Assembly (NCBI GenBank): GCA_963840835.1
Contig: CAWJAM010000002.1
Span: forward strand, 319,952-383,951
Origin: Rubrobacter_D sp963840835
GTDB lineage: Bacteria > Actinomycetota > Rubrobacteria > Rubrobacterales > Rubrobacteraceae
Direction: 5' to 3'
DNA: 64,000 bases
Made by a program: the position numbers and the translations under genes. The number at the start of each line of letters is the position of its first letter. Position 1 is the first letter of the stretch. The notes below the pieces were generated by a model. The model made no database searches. It was not told where the DNA came from and was given only the letters and a program-made list of their open reading frames with translations. Of this stretch, positions 8,457-15,222 are shown piece after piece.

Positions 8457-8834
8457 ATGGCTACGGTCAGCGTGCGTTACATAGTCGACGACGTCGAAGC
8501 GGCGATCGCGTTCTACACCGAGCGGCTCGGCTTCGGCGTCGAGTTTAACCCCCCCGGTTTCGCGGTCCTCTCGCGAGGCGACCTGCGCCTCCTGCTGAAC
8601 GAGCCCGGCGCGGGCGGAGCAGGCCAACCCATGCCCGACGGGCGCAAGCCCGAGCCGGGCGGCTGGAACCGCATCCAGCTCGAGGTCGATGATCTCACCA
8701 GCGAGGTCGAGGCGTTGCGCGACAAGGAGGCTCACTTCCGCAACGAGATCGTCGGCGGCAGAGGCGGCAAGCAGATCCTCCTAGAGGACCCCTCCGGCAA
8801 CCCTATCGAACTTTTCGAACCCCCAAGGAACTGA
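8457..8834 (+). CDS. VOC-family (glyoxalase/bleomycin-resistance fold) protein
   Basis: 125 residues forming one vicinal-oxygen-chelate unit: SVRYIVDDVEAAIAFYTERL (first beta-alpha motif), LRLLLNEPGAGGAG, WNRIQLEVDDLTSEVEALRD (second motif) and the closing QILLEDPSGNPIELFEP with the usual terminal metal-ligand Glu. Such proteins are small lyases, dioxygenases or drug-binding proteins; the substrate is not readable. AAGGAGGA lies 7 bp before the ATG. Repeat copies flank it on both sides. Confidence 0.85.
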   Translation: MATVSVRYIVDDVEAAIAFYTERLGFGVEFNPPGFAVLSRGDLRLLLNEPGAGGAGQPMPDGRKPEPGGWNRIQLEVDDLTSEVEALRDKEAHFRNEIVGGRGGKQILLEDPSGNPIELFEPPRN

Positions 8835-8892
8835 CGCCGCCCCTCACAGGTGATGGACCGGGGCTGTGCGGACTTCCGAGAAAGCGCATAAG

Positions 8893-8963
8893 GCGAACTT
8901 CTCAGAACGCCGCACATCCGAAGTTCGGAGAATAACCCTTCCCCGCACCCCGGTGAATTAGGG
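8893..8963 (+). repeat. Dispersed intergenic repeat, copy 3
   Basis: Full copy with GCGAACTTC, AGAACGCCG, CGAAGTTC, AGAATAACC, CCGCACCC and GGTGAATTAGG. Confidence 0.8.
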
Positions 8964-9095
8964 AAAGAAGGAGGGCCCGAGCGTTTAGTGGTCCTAACAG
9001 GCCGCTTACTATGAGCACCAACGAAGGGAGCCGCTGACACCCACCCAAGGCTAGCGGCTCTCCTTGTACAGGGACTCTAGTCCCATCTCCTTTCT

Positions 9096-9395
9096 CTAAC
9101 CCGTTTGCCCTAAGCTTTGCAGACCTGCTCCCAACTCATCCGCATTCATGACCGGGAAGGTGTCGATCTCCGCACCCATTTGGAGGAAGAAGGGTTCTAT
9201 CTTGGTAACTATCTCGGATCCTTCCTCCACATTCATGACCAGATAGCCGCCCCGCTTGCCGTCGACGTGGCAGAAGTACGCCGCCTCGGGCTCGAGGTTG
9301 CCGAGTAGGGTCTGCATCGTTTGCCCGATGCTTCCGTCGCTAACGAGAGCGTTGGACTCCTGGGTCGGCAAGGTGAACTTCACCATAACGCGCAT
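9096..9395 (-). CDS. Small dimeric alpha/beta-barrel-like hypothetical protein
   Basis: 99 residues. MRVMVKFTLPTQESNALVSD starts with a typical first strand; AAYFCHVDGKRGGYLVMNVE is the strand-turn-strand core, and FFLQMGAEIDTFPVMNADEL the last strand, as in the ferredoxin-like DUF3303-type family. Function unknown. AAAGGAG lies upstream of the ATG. It stands alone between repeat copies 3 and 4. Confidence 0.6.
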   Translation of the reverse strand: MRVMVKFTLPTQESNALVSDGSIGQTMQTLLGNLEPEAAYFCHVDGKRGGYLVMNVEEGSEIVTKIEPFFLQMGAEIDTFPVMNADELGAGLQSLGQTG

Positions 9396-9483
9396 ATGTA
9401 CTCTGCTCCTTTCCTCTACCGAGCACCCTAGCGGGTGTCACGGCCCTTTGCACCAAGCTTATGATGCCACCACCCTCAGCCTG

Positions 9484-9540
9484 GCGCGACTTCCGAGAAC
9501 TCCGTACAGGCGAAGTTCGCAGAACTCCTCAACCACGCTA
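9484..9540 (+). repeat. Dispersed intergenic repeat, copy 4 (3-prime end degenerate)
   Basis: The 5-prime module is intact (AGAACTCCGT, GCGAAGTTC, AGAAC); the second module has decayed after CCACGC. Confidence 0.65.
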
Positions 9541-9565
9541 TTTGGTACATAGAGGGGCAGGAAGC

Positions 9566-9862
9566 CTAATCCCCCCGCAGCAGCTCTACGCCGCGCCAGG
9601 TCATGAAATACACAGTCTCCGCAACTTTCCAGCCCGCCGGGTGTGGGGCCAGCGCTTCCTCCGCTACCAACCACGACAGAGCTGCTTCGTAGCGGCGAGA
9701 GTTGAGACCCGGGTTGATCTCGGGCTGGCTCTGTTCGGCGGCGATATCAGGAGCTACGGGCGTTCCCGCAGCCAGGGGCATTATCGGGTGCTGCTGCTTG
9801 TGCAGGTCCCTGATCGCCTGCAGCAGCAGACCGGCGTCTTGTGCGGTCTCATCGTCTGGCAC
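9566..9862 (-). CDS. Hypothetical protein, possible winged-helix fold (98 aa)
   Basis: Not recognised. The C-terminal half, SRRYEAALSWLVAEEALAPH then VAETVYFMTWRGVELL, has the helix-helix-strand rhythm of a compact winged helix. The N-terminus is helical, with a Pro/Ala linker. The GTG start follows GGGAGGGTAAGC. It lies alone between repeat copies 4 and 5. Confidence 0.5.
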   Translation of the reverse strand: MPDDETAQDAGLLLQAIRDLHKQQHPIMPLAAGTPVAPDIAAEQSQPEINPGLNSRRYEAALSWLVAEEALAPHPAGWKVAETVYFMTWRGVELLRGD

Positions 9863-9962
9863 GCTTACCCTCCCTGTCGCCGCAAGGTCTAGCTACCAAA
9901 CATCCTACGCCACCTGGGCCTACGGAGGCCCTCCTGAACCTCTCCCGTAGCTGCAGTACATG

Positions 9963-10031
9963 TGCACTTCGGAGAACTCCGTGCCTGCGCACTTCGGAGA
10001 ATCCACCTTCCACGCAATCCGCTGAATAGGG
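9963..10031 (+). repeat. Dispersed intergenic repeat, copy 5
   Basis: GCACTTC and AGAACTCCGT are followed by GCGCACTTC, AGAATCCACC, TTCCACGCAATCC and GCTGAATAGGG. Confidence 0.75.
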
Positions 10032-10082
10032 GAGTTTAACCCTGCTTTAACCCAACCCCGGCGCGCATCACGTAGACTGCGG

Positions 10083-10514
10083 TTGATGACGGAGAAGGCC
10101 AGGGCCCTGTTCTTGTGTACCCATAACTCCGCACGCTCCCAGATGGCCGAGGGCCTGCTACACGCCCTGGCCGGGGACCGCTTCGAAGCGATGAGTGCCG
10201 GGACGGAAGCAACGCACGTCAGGCCGCTGGCCATCAGGGCGATGCAGGAGATCGGCATGGACATCTCCGAGCAGGAGTCGAAGACGTTGGATCGGTACTT
10301 GCACGAGTGCTTCGACTACGTGATCACCGTCTGCGACGACGCCAACGAGACCTGCCCGTTCTTCCCCGGCGCCCAGAGCAGGCTGCACTGGTCCTTCGAG
10401 GACCCCTCAGAGGCTACGGGCTCGGAGGAGGAGCGCTTGGCGGTATTCCGCAGGGTGAGGGACGGTATCAAGGATCGTGTGCAAGCGGAGCTCGTGAACG
10501 GAGGAGGAGGATAG
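10083..10514 (+). CDS. arsC: Arsenate-reductase-like low-molecular-weight phosphatase (thioredoxin-coupled type)
   Basis: 143 residues with the LMW-PTP fold. The P-loop nucleophile is Cys12 in FLCTHNSARSQ; Cys84 and Cys91 in ITVCDDANETCP match the redox cysteines of S. aureus-type ArsC, so arsenate reduction through an intramolecular disulphide relay is likely. The HWSFEDPSEA segment supplies the catalytic acid. It is followed four bases later by a second homologue, so the two are co-transcribed. No ars repressor or pump is adjacent; the specificity is inferred. Confidence 0.8.
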   Translation: MMTEKARALFLCTHNSARSQMAEGLLHALAGDRFEAMSAGTEATHVRPLAIRAMQEIGMDISEQESKTLDRYLHECFDYVITVCDDANETCPFFPGAQSRLHWSFEDPSEATGSEEERLAVFRRVRDGIKDRVQAELVNGGGG

Positions 10515-10518
10515 CCAT

Positions 10519-11088
10519 ATGCGGAAGCAGAGGGTGTTGTTTCTGTGCACCCAGAACTCGGCAAGGAGCCAGATGGCCGAGGGGTTCCTCAGGCACCTGG
10601 CCGGGGACCGCTTCGAAGTCTACAGTGCGGGCATAGACCCAACAGACGAGATCCACCCGTGCGCCATTGAGGCCATGAGCGAGGTCGGTATAGACATCTC
10701 CGAACAGCACCCGAAGGGCCTTGCAACCTACATGGGCAAGATGGGCTTCAACTACCTGATCATCGTGTGCGCCCGGGCCGAGGAGCGCTGCCCCAAGACC
10801 TTCCCCGGGGTGGGGACGACCCTCTCGTGGATCTTCGAGGACCCCCGCCGCGAGGAGAACATCCCCTACGAGTCCATGCTGGAGAGGTTCCGCAGCGTGC
10901 GAGACGAGATAGAGTTGAGGATGAAGACCTGGCTGGAGCATCCCGAAGACGAGTTGGCCAGGCTCCGGGAGCAACGAGAGCGCGAGCGTCGAGAGCTTCG
11001 GGATCGCCTAGAGGCAGCGCGACGGGCGGAGACGATGCCCTCCGGTGGAGCCGGATACGAGGGACACGATCCCTTTCGCCGCGTTTGA
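10519..11088 (+). CDS. arsC: Second arsenate-reductase-like phosphatase with a coiled-coil tail
   Basis: The P-loop Cys10 (FLCTQNSARSQ) and redox pair Cys84/Cys91 (IIVCARAEERCP) are intact, with SWIFEDPRREE supplying the acid. It adds about 50 residues beyond the usual end: DELARLREQRERERRELRDR, a charged helix that should form a coiled coil, then a flexible tail. It shares an operon with the 10083 gene. The tail could mediate dimerisation or partner docking; this is inference. The ATG follows GGAGGAGGATAGCCAT. Confidence 0.8.
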   Translation: MRKQRVLFLCTQNSARSQMAEGFLRHLAGDRFEVYSAGIDPTDEIHPCAIEAMSEVGIDISEQHPKGLATYMGKMGFNYLIIVCARAEERCPKTFPGVGTTLSWIFEDPRREENIPYESMLERFRSVRDEIELRMKTWLEHPEDELARLREQRERERRELRDRLEAARRAETMPSGGAGYEGHDPFRRV

Positions 11089-11160
11089 AGCACCGCGTCT
11101 GGCTGACCCACCGACACTAATCAGGAAGCGCCCCTTAGCCCCATATAGTCTCCCCGAGCC

Positions 11161-11210
11161 AACTTCTTAGAACTCCGTAATCCGGAAGTACGACTTCGGA
11201 CGCCACGCCT
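11161..11210 (+). repeat. Dispersed intergenic repeat, copy 6 (partial)
   Basis: AACTTCTTAGAACTCCGT with GGAAGT and CGACTTCGGA; the second module is reduced to CCACGCC. Confidence 0.55.
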
Positions 11211-11293
11211 GCCAAAACTCGGGTGCATCGGGACCTGTCCGAGCGAATATCAACAAGATTCACCCGTTATTCATCACCTCGTGTTCTCCTGTT

Positions 11294-11644
11294 GTGCACA
11301 TGGACCATGAGAGCCCCCACGACGACGACGATCTCTTCCGAGCAAGCCCACGCGAGGGGCAACGACCCCGCCGTATCGTTGTGCGGTTGGTGGGCGAGGG
11401 CTCGGTCGTGGTGGCGCTGCTGGCCTCAGGGTGGTGGGGGATGTCGATCCTGGGAGCCCACGCGCTCGCTTCAGAGAGCAGCGCTCCTGCACCCGTATAC
11501 GTTGCCGGATGCCCCGTTGGTGATATGCCCCAGAAGGGCTCGGCGGGCGGGGGCTGTTCAAAGGAGGGTGTAGCCCACCCGATCACCTCGCGCCAGCCTG
11601 GAGCCGGGCTAGCAAGCGAGCACGCTCATGGAACCGAAAAGTAG
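11294..11644 (+). CDS. Hypothetical single-pass membrane protein (116 aa)
   Basis: Not recognised. It has an acidic, His-rich N-terminus (MHMDHESPHDDDDLF), a basic patch, one membrane helix (GEGSVVVALLASGWWGMSIL) and a small extracytoplasmic tail with two cysteines. No clear ribosome site; an ATG at 11300 is equally possible. Overlapping frames in this stretch also stay open, so the call is weak. Confidence 0.35.
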   Translation: MHMDHESPHDDDDLFRASPREGQRPRRIVVRLVGEGSVVVALLASGWWGMSILGAHALASESSAPAPVYVAGCPVGDMPQKGSAGGGCSKEGVAHPITSRQPGAGLASEHAHGTEK

Positions 11645-11670
11645 TAGGGGGAGGATAAAGCCCCTCCCCA

Positions 11671-11712
11671 AACTTCTGAGAATTTACCTTCCACGCACTC
11701 CGCTGAATAAGG
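11671..11712 (+). repeat. Dispersed intergenic repeat, copy 7 (second module only)
   Basis: AACTTCTGAGAAT, CCTTCCACGCACTC and GCTGAATAAGG. Confidence 0.75.
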
Positions 11713-11715
11713 CAA

Positions 11716-11756
11716 GGAAAAGGGCCGAGGCTGCTACTACGCCCCGGCCCTTTTCC
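11716..11756. terminator. Bidirectional terminator hairpin beside repeat copy 7
   Basis: GGAAAAGGGCCG pairs with CGGCCCTTTTCC. The A-run on one side and the T-run on the other serve both converging genes (11294 plus strand, 11851 minus strand). Confidence 0.65.
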
Positions 11757-11850
11757 CTAATCGGTGCGCTTTCGGTGGCGCGCCAAACTCGCCGTCACCA
11801 AGACGAGCGCTCGCGCGACCTAATAACCGCCGATGGCGCTCGCCTTAGAT

Positions 11851-12612
11851 TTAGTCGTGATCCTCGTCCTCAGGCGGCGGCCTGGGAACGGTAGTCCACT
11901 CAGGAGTCAACACGTAACCGCCGCTCGCTGGGTCGGTCGAATAGAACATCACCCCCTCCAAGCTCATCTCGTTGTCCTCGAAGTTCGTGAAATCGAACTT
12001 ACCCCCCGTAAGCGAGATGCCATCTCCCACATGACCGTCCGGATTGGCAAGATGGGGGTGGCGCTTGAGGACCTGGGGCATCAGACACCAGGCGACGAGG
12101 GTACCTTCTCCTCGGTTCTCAAGCCTCACCTTGAGCGTAAGAAAGCCGGAGAAGGAAGACGATCCGGGCGGTCCCTGCCACCCTTTCTCCTTGAAATCCG
12201 GTCCCATCCCCCACCAACCACCGAAGTGCTCGAACGCTCTAAAGCCGGTTACTCGCCATGAACCTTGTGCTTTGACCGCCCCCGAGGGGCCCTTGATGGT
12301 GTAGTGACCACCGCCCTTGGCGGTGTCTTTCTTTGGGTTCCATCCGCCCTTACCCGAGAGGATGACCTTCGAGCCATCGGGCGCTTTGGCAGAGGGTTTG
12401 CCGTCGGAGTGATACCTCACCCCATCGGGATCGTTCGGATCGCCAAGCAGTTGGTAATGGGTGAAAAAGAAGGTGTAGGGCGGCCCACTTTGTCGGACCG
12501 CAGCATTGGACGGCTCTATCCTGCTACCCAGCCCCATGGTGAGCACCAGCGTTGCCGCCATCACCAGCGCAGCCGACACGGCCACCAGCAAGGTAGCTCG
12601 TCTTATCATCAT
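11851..12612 (-). CDS. Secreted protein of unknown function (253 aa)
   Basis: A signal peptide (RRATLLVAVSAALVMAATLV) is followed by an all-beta-looking exported domain: YTFFFTHYQLLGDPNDPDGV, GGHYTIKGPSGAVKAQGSWR, FSGFLTLKVRLENRGEGTLV, ending in an acidic tail PPPEDEDHD. No catalytic motif recognised. The start follows GGGGAAAGA. Its 5-prime region holds a 72-nt leader (12728-12799) also found upstream of the secreted gene at 13630-14403, suggesting common post-transcriptional control. Confidence 0.7.
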   Translation of the reverse strand: MMIRRATLLVAVSAALVMAATLVLTMGLGSRIEPSNAAVRQSGPPYTFFFTHYQLLGDPNDPDGVRYHSDGKPSAKAPDGSKVILSGKGGWNPKKDTAKGGGHYTIKGPSGAVKAQGSWRVTGFRAFEHFGGWWGMGPDFKEKGWQGPPGSSSFSGFLTLKVRLENRGEGTLVAWCLMPQVLKRHPHLANPDGHVGDGISLTGGKFDFTNFEDNEMSLEGVMFYSTDPASGGYVLTPEWTTVPRPPPEDEDHD

Positions 12613-12727
12613 TCTTTCCCCTTATTGCGACGTGAATTCTAGTGTCGGAGGTGAGCGTGTCAGGTAGGAGGTACAAAACTCATACCGACCACACCCCCTT
12701 CCTCCCCTATATGGGGGAGTAGAAGGT

Positions 12728-12799
12728 AGCCGGTCGCACCACTGGCTCCCCAAGCCCTCTAGAGTGCCCGTCTTCCGTAGGGCGGGGTTCGAAGCCTCT
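12728..12799 (-). promoter_or_regulatory. Conserved structured leader, copy A (riboswitch-like candidate)
   Basis: On the minus strand it reads AGAGGCTT, GAACC, a variable hairpin, GGGCAC, then TGGGGAGCCAGTGGTGC and ACCGGCT, 116 bases before the start of the 11851 gene. Copy B at 14456-14526 keeps these blocks while the intervening bases vary. GCC/GGC with inner GGT/ACC can form a stem. No known riboswitch class was matched by eye. Confidence 0.5.
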
Positions 12800-12890
12800 A
12801 CCTTGTGCTTGATGTATCTTCGGCCACCATGGCACCACAAAGGGCGGGGCTGCGCATCACTCAAATGCAGTATTTGTTACACCTTTCTTT

Positions 12891-12966
12891 GCGAAGTTCG
12901 GAGAACTCCGTAAAGCGGAAGTCCAACTTCTGAGAATTTTCCTTCCACGCACTCGGGTGAATAAGG
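12891..12966 (+). repeat. Dispersed intergenic repeat, copy 8
   Basis: GCGAAGTTC, AGAACTCCGTAAAGCGG, AACTTCTGAGAAT, CCTTCCACGCACTC and GGGTGAATAAGG. Confidence 0.8.
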
Positions 12967-12971
12967 AGGAT

Positions 12972-13457
12972 CTAGGGGGCGGCGTCCCTACTCTCTCGGA
13001 CTACCAAGACGGGGCAGTGACTGTGCCGCACAACCGAGTCGGAGACGCTCCCCATCAAGGCCCGCCTTATCCCACCCCGACCTCTGCTGCCCATCACTAT
13101 GAGCCCGGCCCCTATCTCTTCGGCCAAGGTGACGATCTCGTGATCGGCCTTGCCCATGCTGAGGTGAGCTTGCGCCACCGCCCCGCTGGCCGCCCGCACC
13201 CTTTCTGCCTCCACGTCGAGCACCTCGCGAGCTTGCCGCTCGAACTGGCGCTTGAGTTCGGTGTCGAGCCGCAGGTTCACTGGCTCGTCCCCCGCCCGCT
13301 CCACCGCATCGACGTAAGGATTGGCGGCCTCCCCGACGTAGAGCACGTGTAGCTCAGAACCTGTGCTCTTAGCGAGGTCGGTGGCAGTGGTGGCGGCCAG
13401 CTCTGCCTCCTTGGAGCCGTCGGTGGCCAAAAGGATCTTGGTGGGGAAGATGCTCAT
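12972..13457 (-). CDS. Universal stress protein (UspA family)
   Basis: A 161-residue Rossmann-like cytoplasmic protein that binds ATP in this family. It starts with TKILLATDGSKEAELAATTA and has the nucleotide motif G-2X-G-9X-G(S) in MGSRGRGGIRRALMGSVSDS, then HCPVLVVR, the standard last strand. It lies alone between repeat copies 8 and 9. The start at 13457 (MSIFPTK) follows GAGGT; the longer frame to 13574 runs through repeat copy 9 and is rejected. Confidence 0.88.
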   Translation of the reverse strand: MSIFPTKILLATDGSKEAELAATTATDLAKSTGSELHVLYVGEAANPYVDAVERAGDEPVNLRLDTELKRQFERQAREVLDVEAERVRAASGAVAQAHLSMGKADHEIVTLAEEIGAGLIVMGSRGRGGIRRALMGSVSDSVVRHSHCPVLVVRESRDAAP

Positions 13458-13522
13458 AAAAGGTGACCTCATTCCTAGACGCTTACCCCGTGCCTGCATA
13501 ATGCCAGACGTACGTACTCGGT

Positions 13523-13590
13523 GCGAACATCGTAGAACTCCGTTAGTGCGAAGTTCGCAGAATTTACCTTCCACGCACTCGGGTGAATAG
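13523..13590 (+). repeat. Dispersed intergenic repeat, copy 9
   Basis: GCGAACATC, AGAACTCCGTTAGTGCGAAG, AGAATTTACC, TTCCACGCACTC and GGGTGAATAG. Confidence 0.8.
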
Positions 13591-13629
13591 TCTGGCCAGT
13601 GACCTCTACGCGTTGCCCCGAAGACGGCC

Positions 13630-14403
13630 TCAGGCGGGACTGATAGGAGCTCGTGCGCTGTCGATCACCCGCTCGGCGGTCGGTGCGAAAGCCTCAAGAA
13701 TGTCCTGACTTTCCGCGTCGATCGCTACCGCCAAGAGGTGCGTCTTCCCCCCGTACTCGACGTCCGAAAGGTACATGCGAACCGTTTGCTCCCCTATGAG
13801 GTTATACTGGTACTCCGCTGAGGTTGGCCAGCTGAGTAGTCCTCTACAAGTTTCCCTACGACAGGGGGCAAAGCTGGGCTCATCGTTCACCGCGTTGTCG
13901 GAGAGGGAGATATCGACCACCTTCGCCGGCAGGTCGTCCTTGCCAATCGTGGCGTCTTGGGGGTCTGAGGCCCGAAAGTTCGGGTTATCCTTCAGCCACT
14001 GCAGCCACCCAGCCGTCGTGATGGGCACTCCCTTGGCCCTGTGTTTCAGGTCGAAGGTCTTTCCTTCGACCGGATAGGGATCCAACCAGAAAAACAGGTG
14101 GCGGCTGCCCGGAGGCGTCCCCTGCGGCAACGCGATGAATGAGTCTTGTTGATCCTCGTGGCTCACCCACGGCTCGGGGAACGTGACGGTGAGATATCCA
14201 TCTAAGAAGTATTTCGTCGTGTACGAACCGGAAGGTAGACTCCCTGGGTCCCAACCGCCGTCTATGCACTTAGGGACGCAGCCCCGAATCTTGGCTTGTT
14301 GGTGCTCACCTCCACCGCTAGCTCCTCCACCGCAGGCGCTCAGTGCCAGAGCAACGAGAGCTACCAACACCCCTGCAGCCAACAGCGCCCTTAGCCTTCT
14401 CAT
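13630..14403 (-). CDS. Secreted lipoprotein of unknown function (257 aa)
   Basis: The N-terminus MRRLRALLAAGVLVALVALA ends in a lipobox (LSAC), so the mature protein is lipid-anchored at Cys24. The exported domain contains YLTVTFPEPWVSHEDQQDSF and LPAKVVDISLSDNAVNDEPS, plus the Cys pairs CVPKC and CRRETC. The fold is not recognised, but PEPW-type strands recur in actinobacterial surface lipoproteins. The leader at 14456-14526 is shared with the 11851 gene. The start follows AAGGGG. Confidence 0.7.
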   Translation of the reverse strand: MRRLRALLAAGVLVALVALALSACGGGASGGGEHQQAKIRGCVPKCIDGGWDPGSLPSGSYTTKYFLDGYLTVTFPEPWVSHEDQQDSFIALPQGTPPGSRHLFFWLDPYPVEGKTFDLKHRAKGVPITTAGWLQWLKDNPNFRASDPQDATIGKDDLPAKVVDISLSDNAVNDEPSFAPCRRETCRGLLSWPTSAEYQYNLIGEQTVRMYLSDVEYGGKTHLLAVAIDAESQDILEAFAPTAERVIDSARAPISPA

Positions 14404-14455
14404 GACCGTACCCCTTGCTCCCCTACTTTCTCTTGGGGATGTCGATGTGCGGTAC

Positions 14456-14526
14456 AGCCGGTGGCACCACTGGCTCCCCACGCCCCATGGGTGCCCACCT
14501 TCGCTGAGACGCGGTTCCAAGCCTCT
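14456..14526 (-). promoter_or_regulatory. Conserved structured leader, copy B (riboswitch-like candidate)
   Basis: Same blocks as copy A: AGAGGCTT, GAACC, GGGCAC, TGGGGAGCCAGTGGTGC and ACCGGCT, 53 bases before the lipoprotein start. It is conserved where the surrounding leader is not, which argues for an RNA or protein target rather than simple duplication. Confidence 0.5.
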
Positions 14527-14620
14527 GCCCGCTCTTGGGAGGTACCGTACCAAGATTGTGAGGTATGGCACATCCCCCAAACGTCGTATCTTTGCTGTTG
14601 CTTGGGGTTGCTTGCGGGTA

Positions 14621-14675
14621 GCGAACTTCCGAGAACTCCGTCAATGCGAAGTTCGCAGAACTTTCCCCGCACGCC
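14621..14675 (+). repeat. Dispersed intergenic repeat, copy 10 (3-prime end diverged)
   Basis: GCGAACTTCCGAGAACTCCG and GCGAAGTTC are intact; the second module continues as CCCCGCACGCC. From 14627 on it is part of the 376-bp block duplicated at 32389. Confidence 0.7.
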
Positions 14676-15002
14676 GGCCGCGCCACCGCCCGCGCGGAAC
14701 CAGCGGGCGCTAATCTCGATCTTTCCCCGCCCTATTCGTCATATCATCGATGAGAGACCAGCGAGGAGCGTGGGCGCCGGCATCGATCACAGATGTCTTC
14801 GACCTGTAGTGCTCCACGGCAAACTTCTGCCATTGCCTCTCGGCCAGGAGCCCATCTTGGAAGGTGCGTTGCAGTATGGGTTGCAGTACGACGCCCCAGA
14901 TCAGTTCAAGAGTCTTTACCGATCTCTCGCGTTTTACCTGCAAACTGCCACATTTTTGAGTGGAGCCGAGGGGATTCGAACCCCTGACCTCCGCCGTGCA
15001 AA
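14627..15002. repeat. 376-bp direct duplication, copy 1 (partner 32389-32764)
   Basis: Near-identical to 32389-32764; one mismatch noticed by eye. It starts inside a dispersed-repeat copy and ends exactly in the anticodon loop of a tRNA-Ala fragment. It contains a 77-codon minus-strand ORF (14710-14943) identical in both copies. Confidence 0.85.
14710..14943 (-). CDS. Hypothetical 77-aa ORF inside the duplicated block
   Basis: Not recognised. It reads VKTLELIWGVVLQPILQRTF, then DGLLAERQWQKFAVEHYRSK and a charged tail, and could be a small helical protein or the C-terminal scrap of an element gene. It is preserved without change in the second copy (32472-32705). It sits directly downstream of the tRNA-Ala fragment, where integrative elements often place their terminal genes. 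No clear ribosome site. Confidence 0.35.
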   Translation of the reverse strand: MQVKRERSVKTLELIWGVVLQPILQRTFQDGLLAERQWQKFAVEHYRSKTSVIDAGAHAPRWSLIDDMTNRAGKDRD

Positions 15003-15007
15003 GGCGG
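14961..15007 (-). pseudogene. tRNA-Ala(TGC) 3-prime half, att-like fragment 1
   Basis: On the minus strand: an anticodon stem-loop with loop TTTGCAC (anticodon TGC) closed by CCGCC/GGCGG, a complete T-arm (AGGGG TTCGAAT CCCCT), acceptor strand CGGCTCC and discriminator A. U at position 70 fits the G3-U70 pair of tRNA-Ala. The D-arm and 5-prime acceptor strand are absent, so it is not a working tRNA; it is the usual integration target piece. Confidence 0.75.
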
Positions 15008-15090
15008 CGGGATAGGTTTCCACAAGTTTCTCAAACTTGCAAAGTACCTGCAAATAAAGGTATTTGGTCTATGATGCTTTTCCTAACCTT

Positions 15091-15222
15091 TCAGGAGTGT
15101 TGCTCGGGTTGCTGCACGGTTGCTGCACTACCGCTAGAGCGTGTTCTGGACTTGACGGAAAGGGCGCCGCGCACCATCGCCTGATCCTCGGCCAAGAGCA
15201 CGCAGTGGTCATGACCGCTCAT
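15091..15222 (-). pseudogene. Truncated response regulator (partner of the kinase at 15209)
   Basis: The ATG at 15222 overlaps the end of the kinase gene, as in DesK/DesR pairs. The reading begins CVLLAEDQAMVRGALS, the N-terminus of a NarL-type receiver with the acidic pair ED, then departs into VKSRTRSSGSAATVQQPEQH, which is attachment-site DNA. Everything beyond the first about 23 codons is lost, including the phosphorylated Asp and the HTH. The island border cut the gene. Confidence 0.7.
15107..15128. repeat. Paired 11-bp direct repeat at island border 1
   Basis: GGTTGCTGCAC occurs twice in tandem; a variant of the GGTTGCAGTAC pairs at the other three borders. It resembles integrase arm-type sites. 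Confidence 0.5.

Noticed and set aside
12728..12799. Cobalamin, TPP, glycine, c-di-GMP or c-di-AMP riboswitch
   Set aside because: The invariant boxes of those classes are not seen by eye; kept only as an unassigned structured leader.
14961..15007. Functional tRNA-Ala gene or tmRNA
   Set aside because: No D-arm or 5-prime acceptor strand complementary to CGGCTCC is present; an anticodon loop argues against tmRNA.
14461..15015. Plus-strand frame reading EGIRTPDLRRAK across the tRNA fragment (also 32313-33050)
   Set aside because: This peptide is the well-known spurious translation of a tRNA T-arm region; the frame has no ribosome site and covers the att-like fragment.
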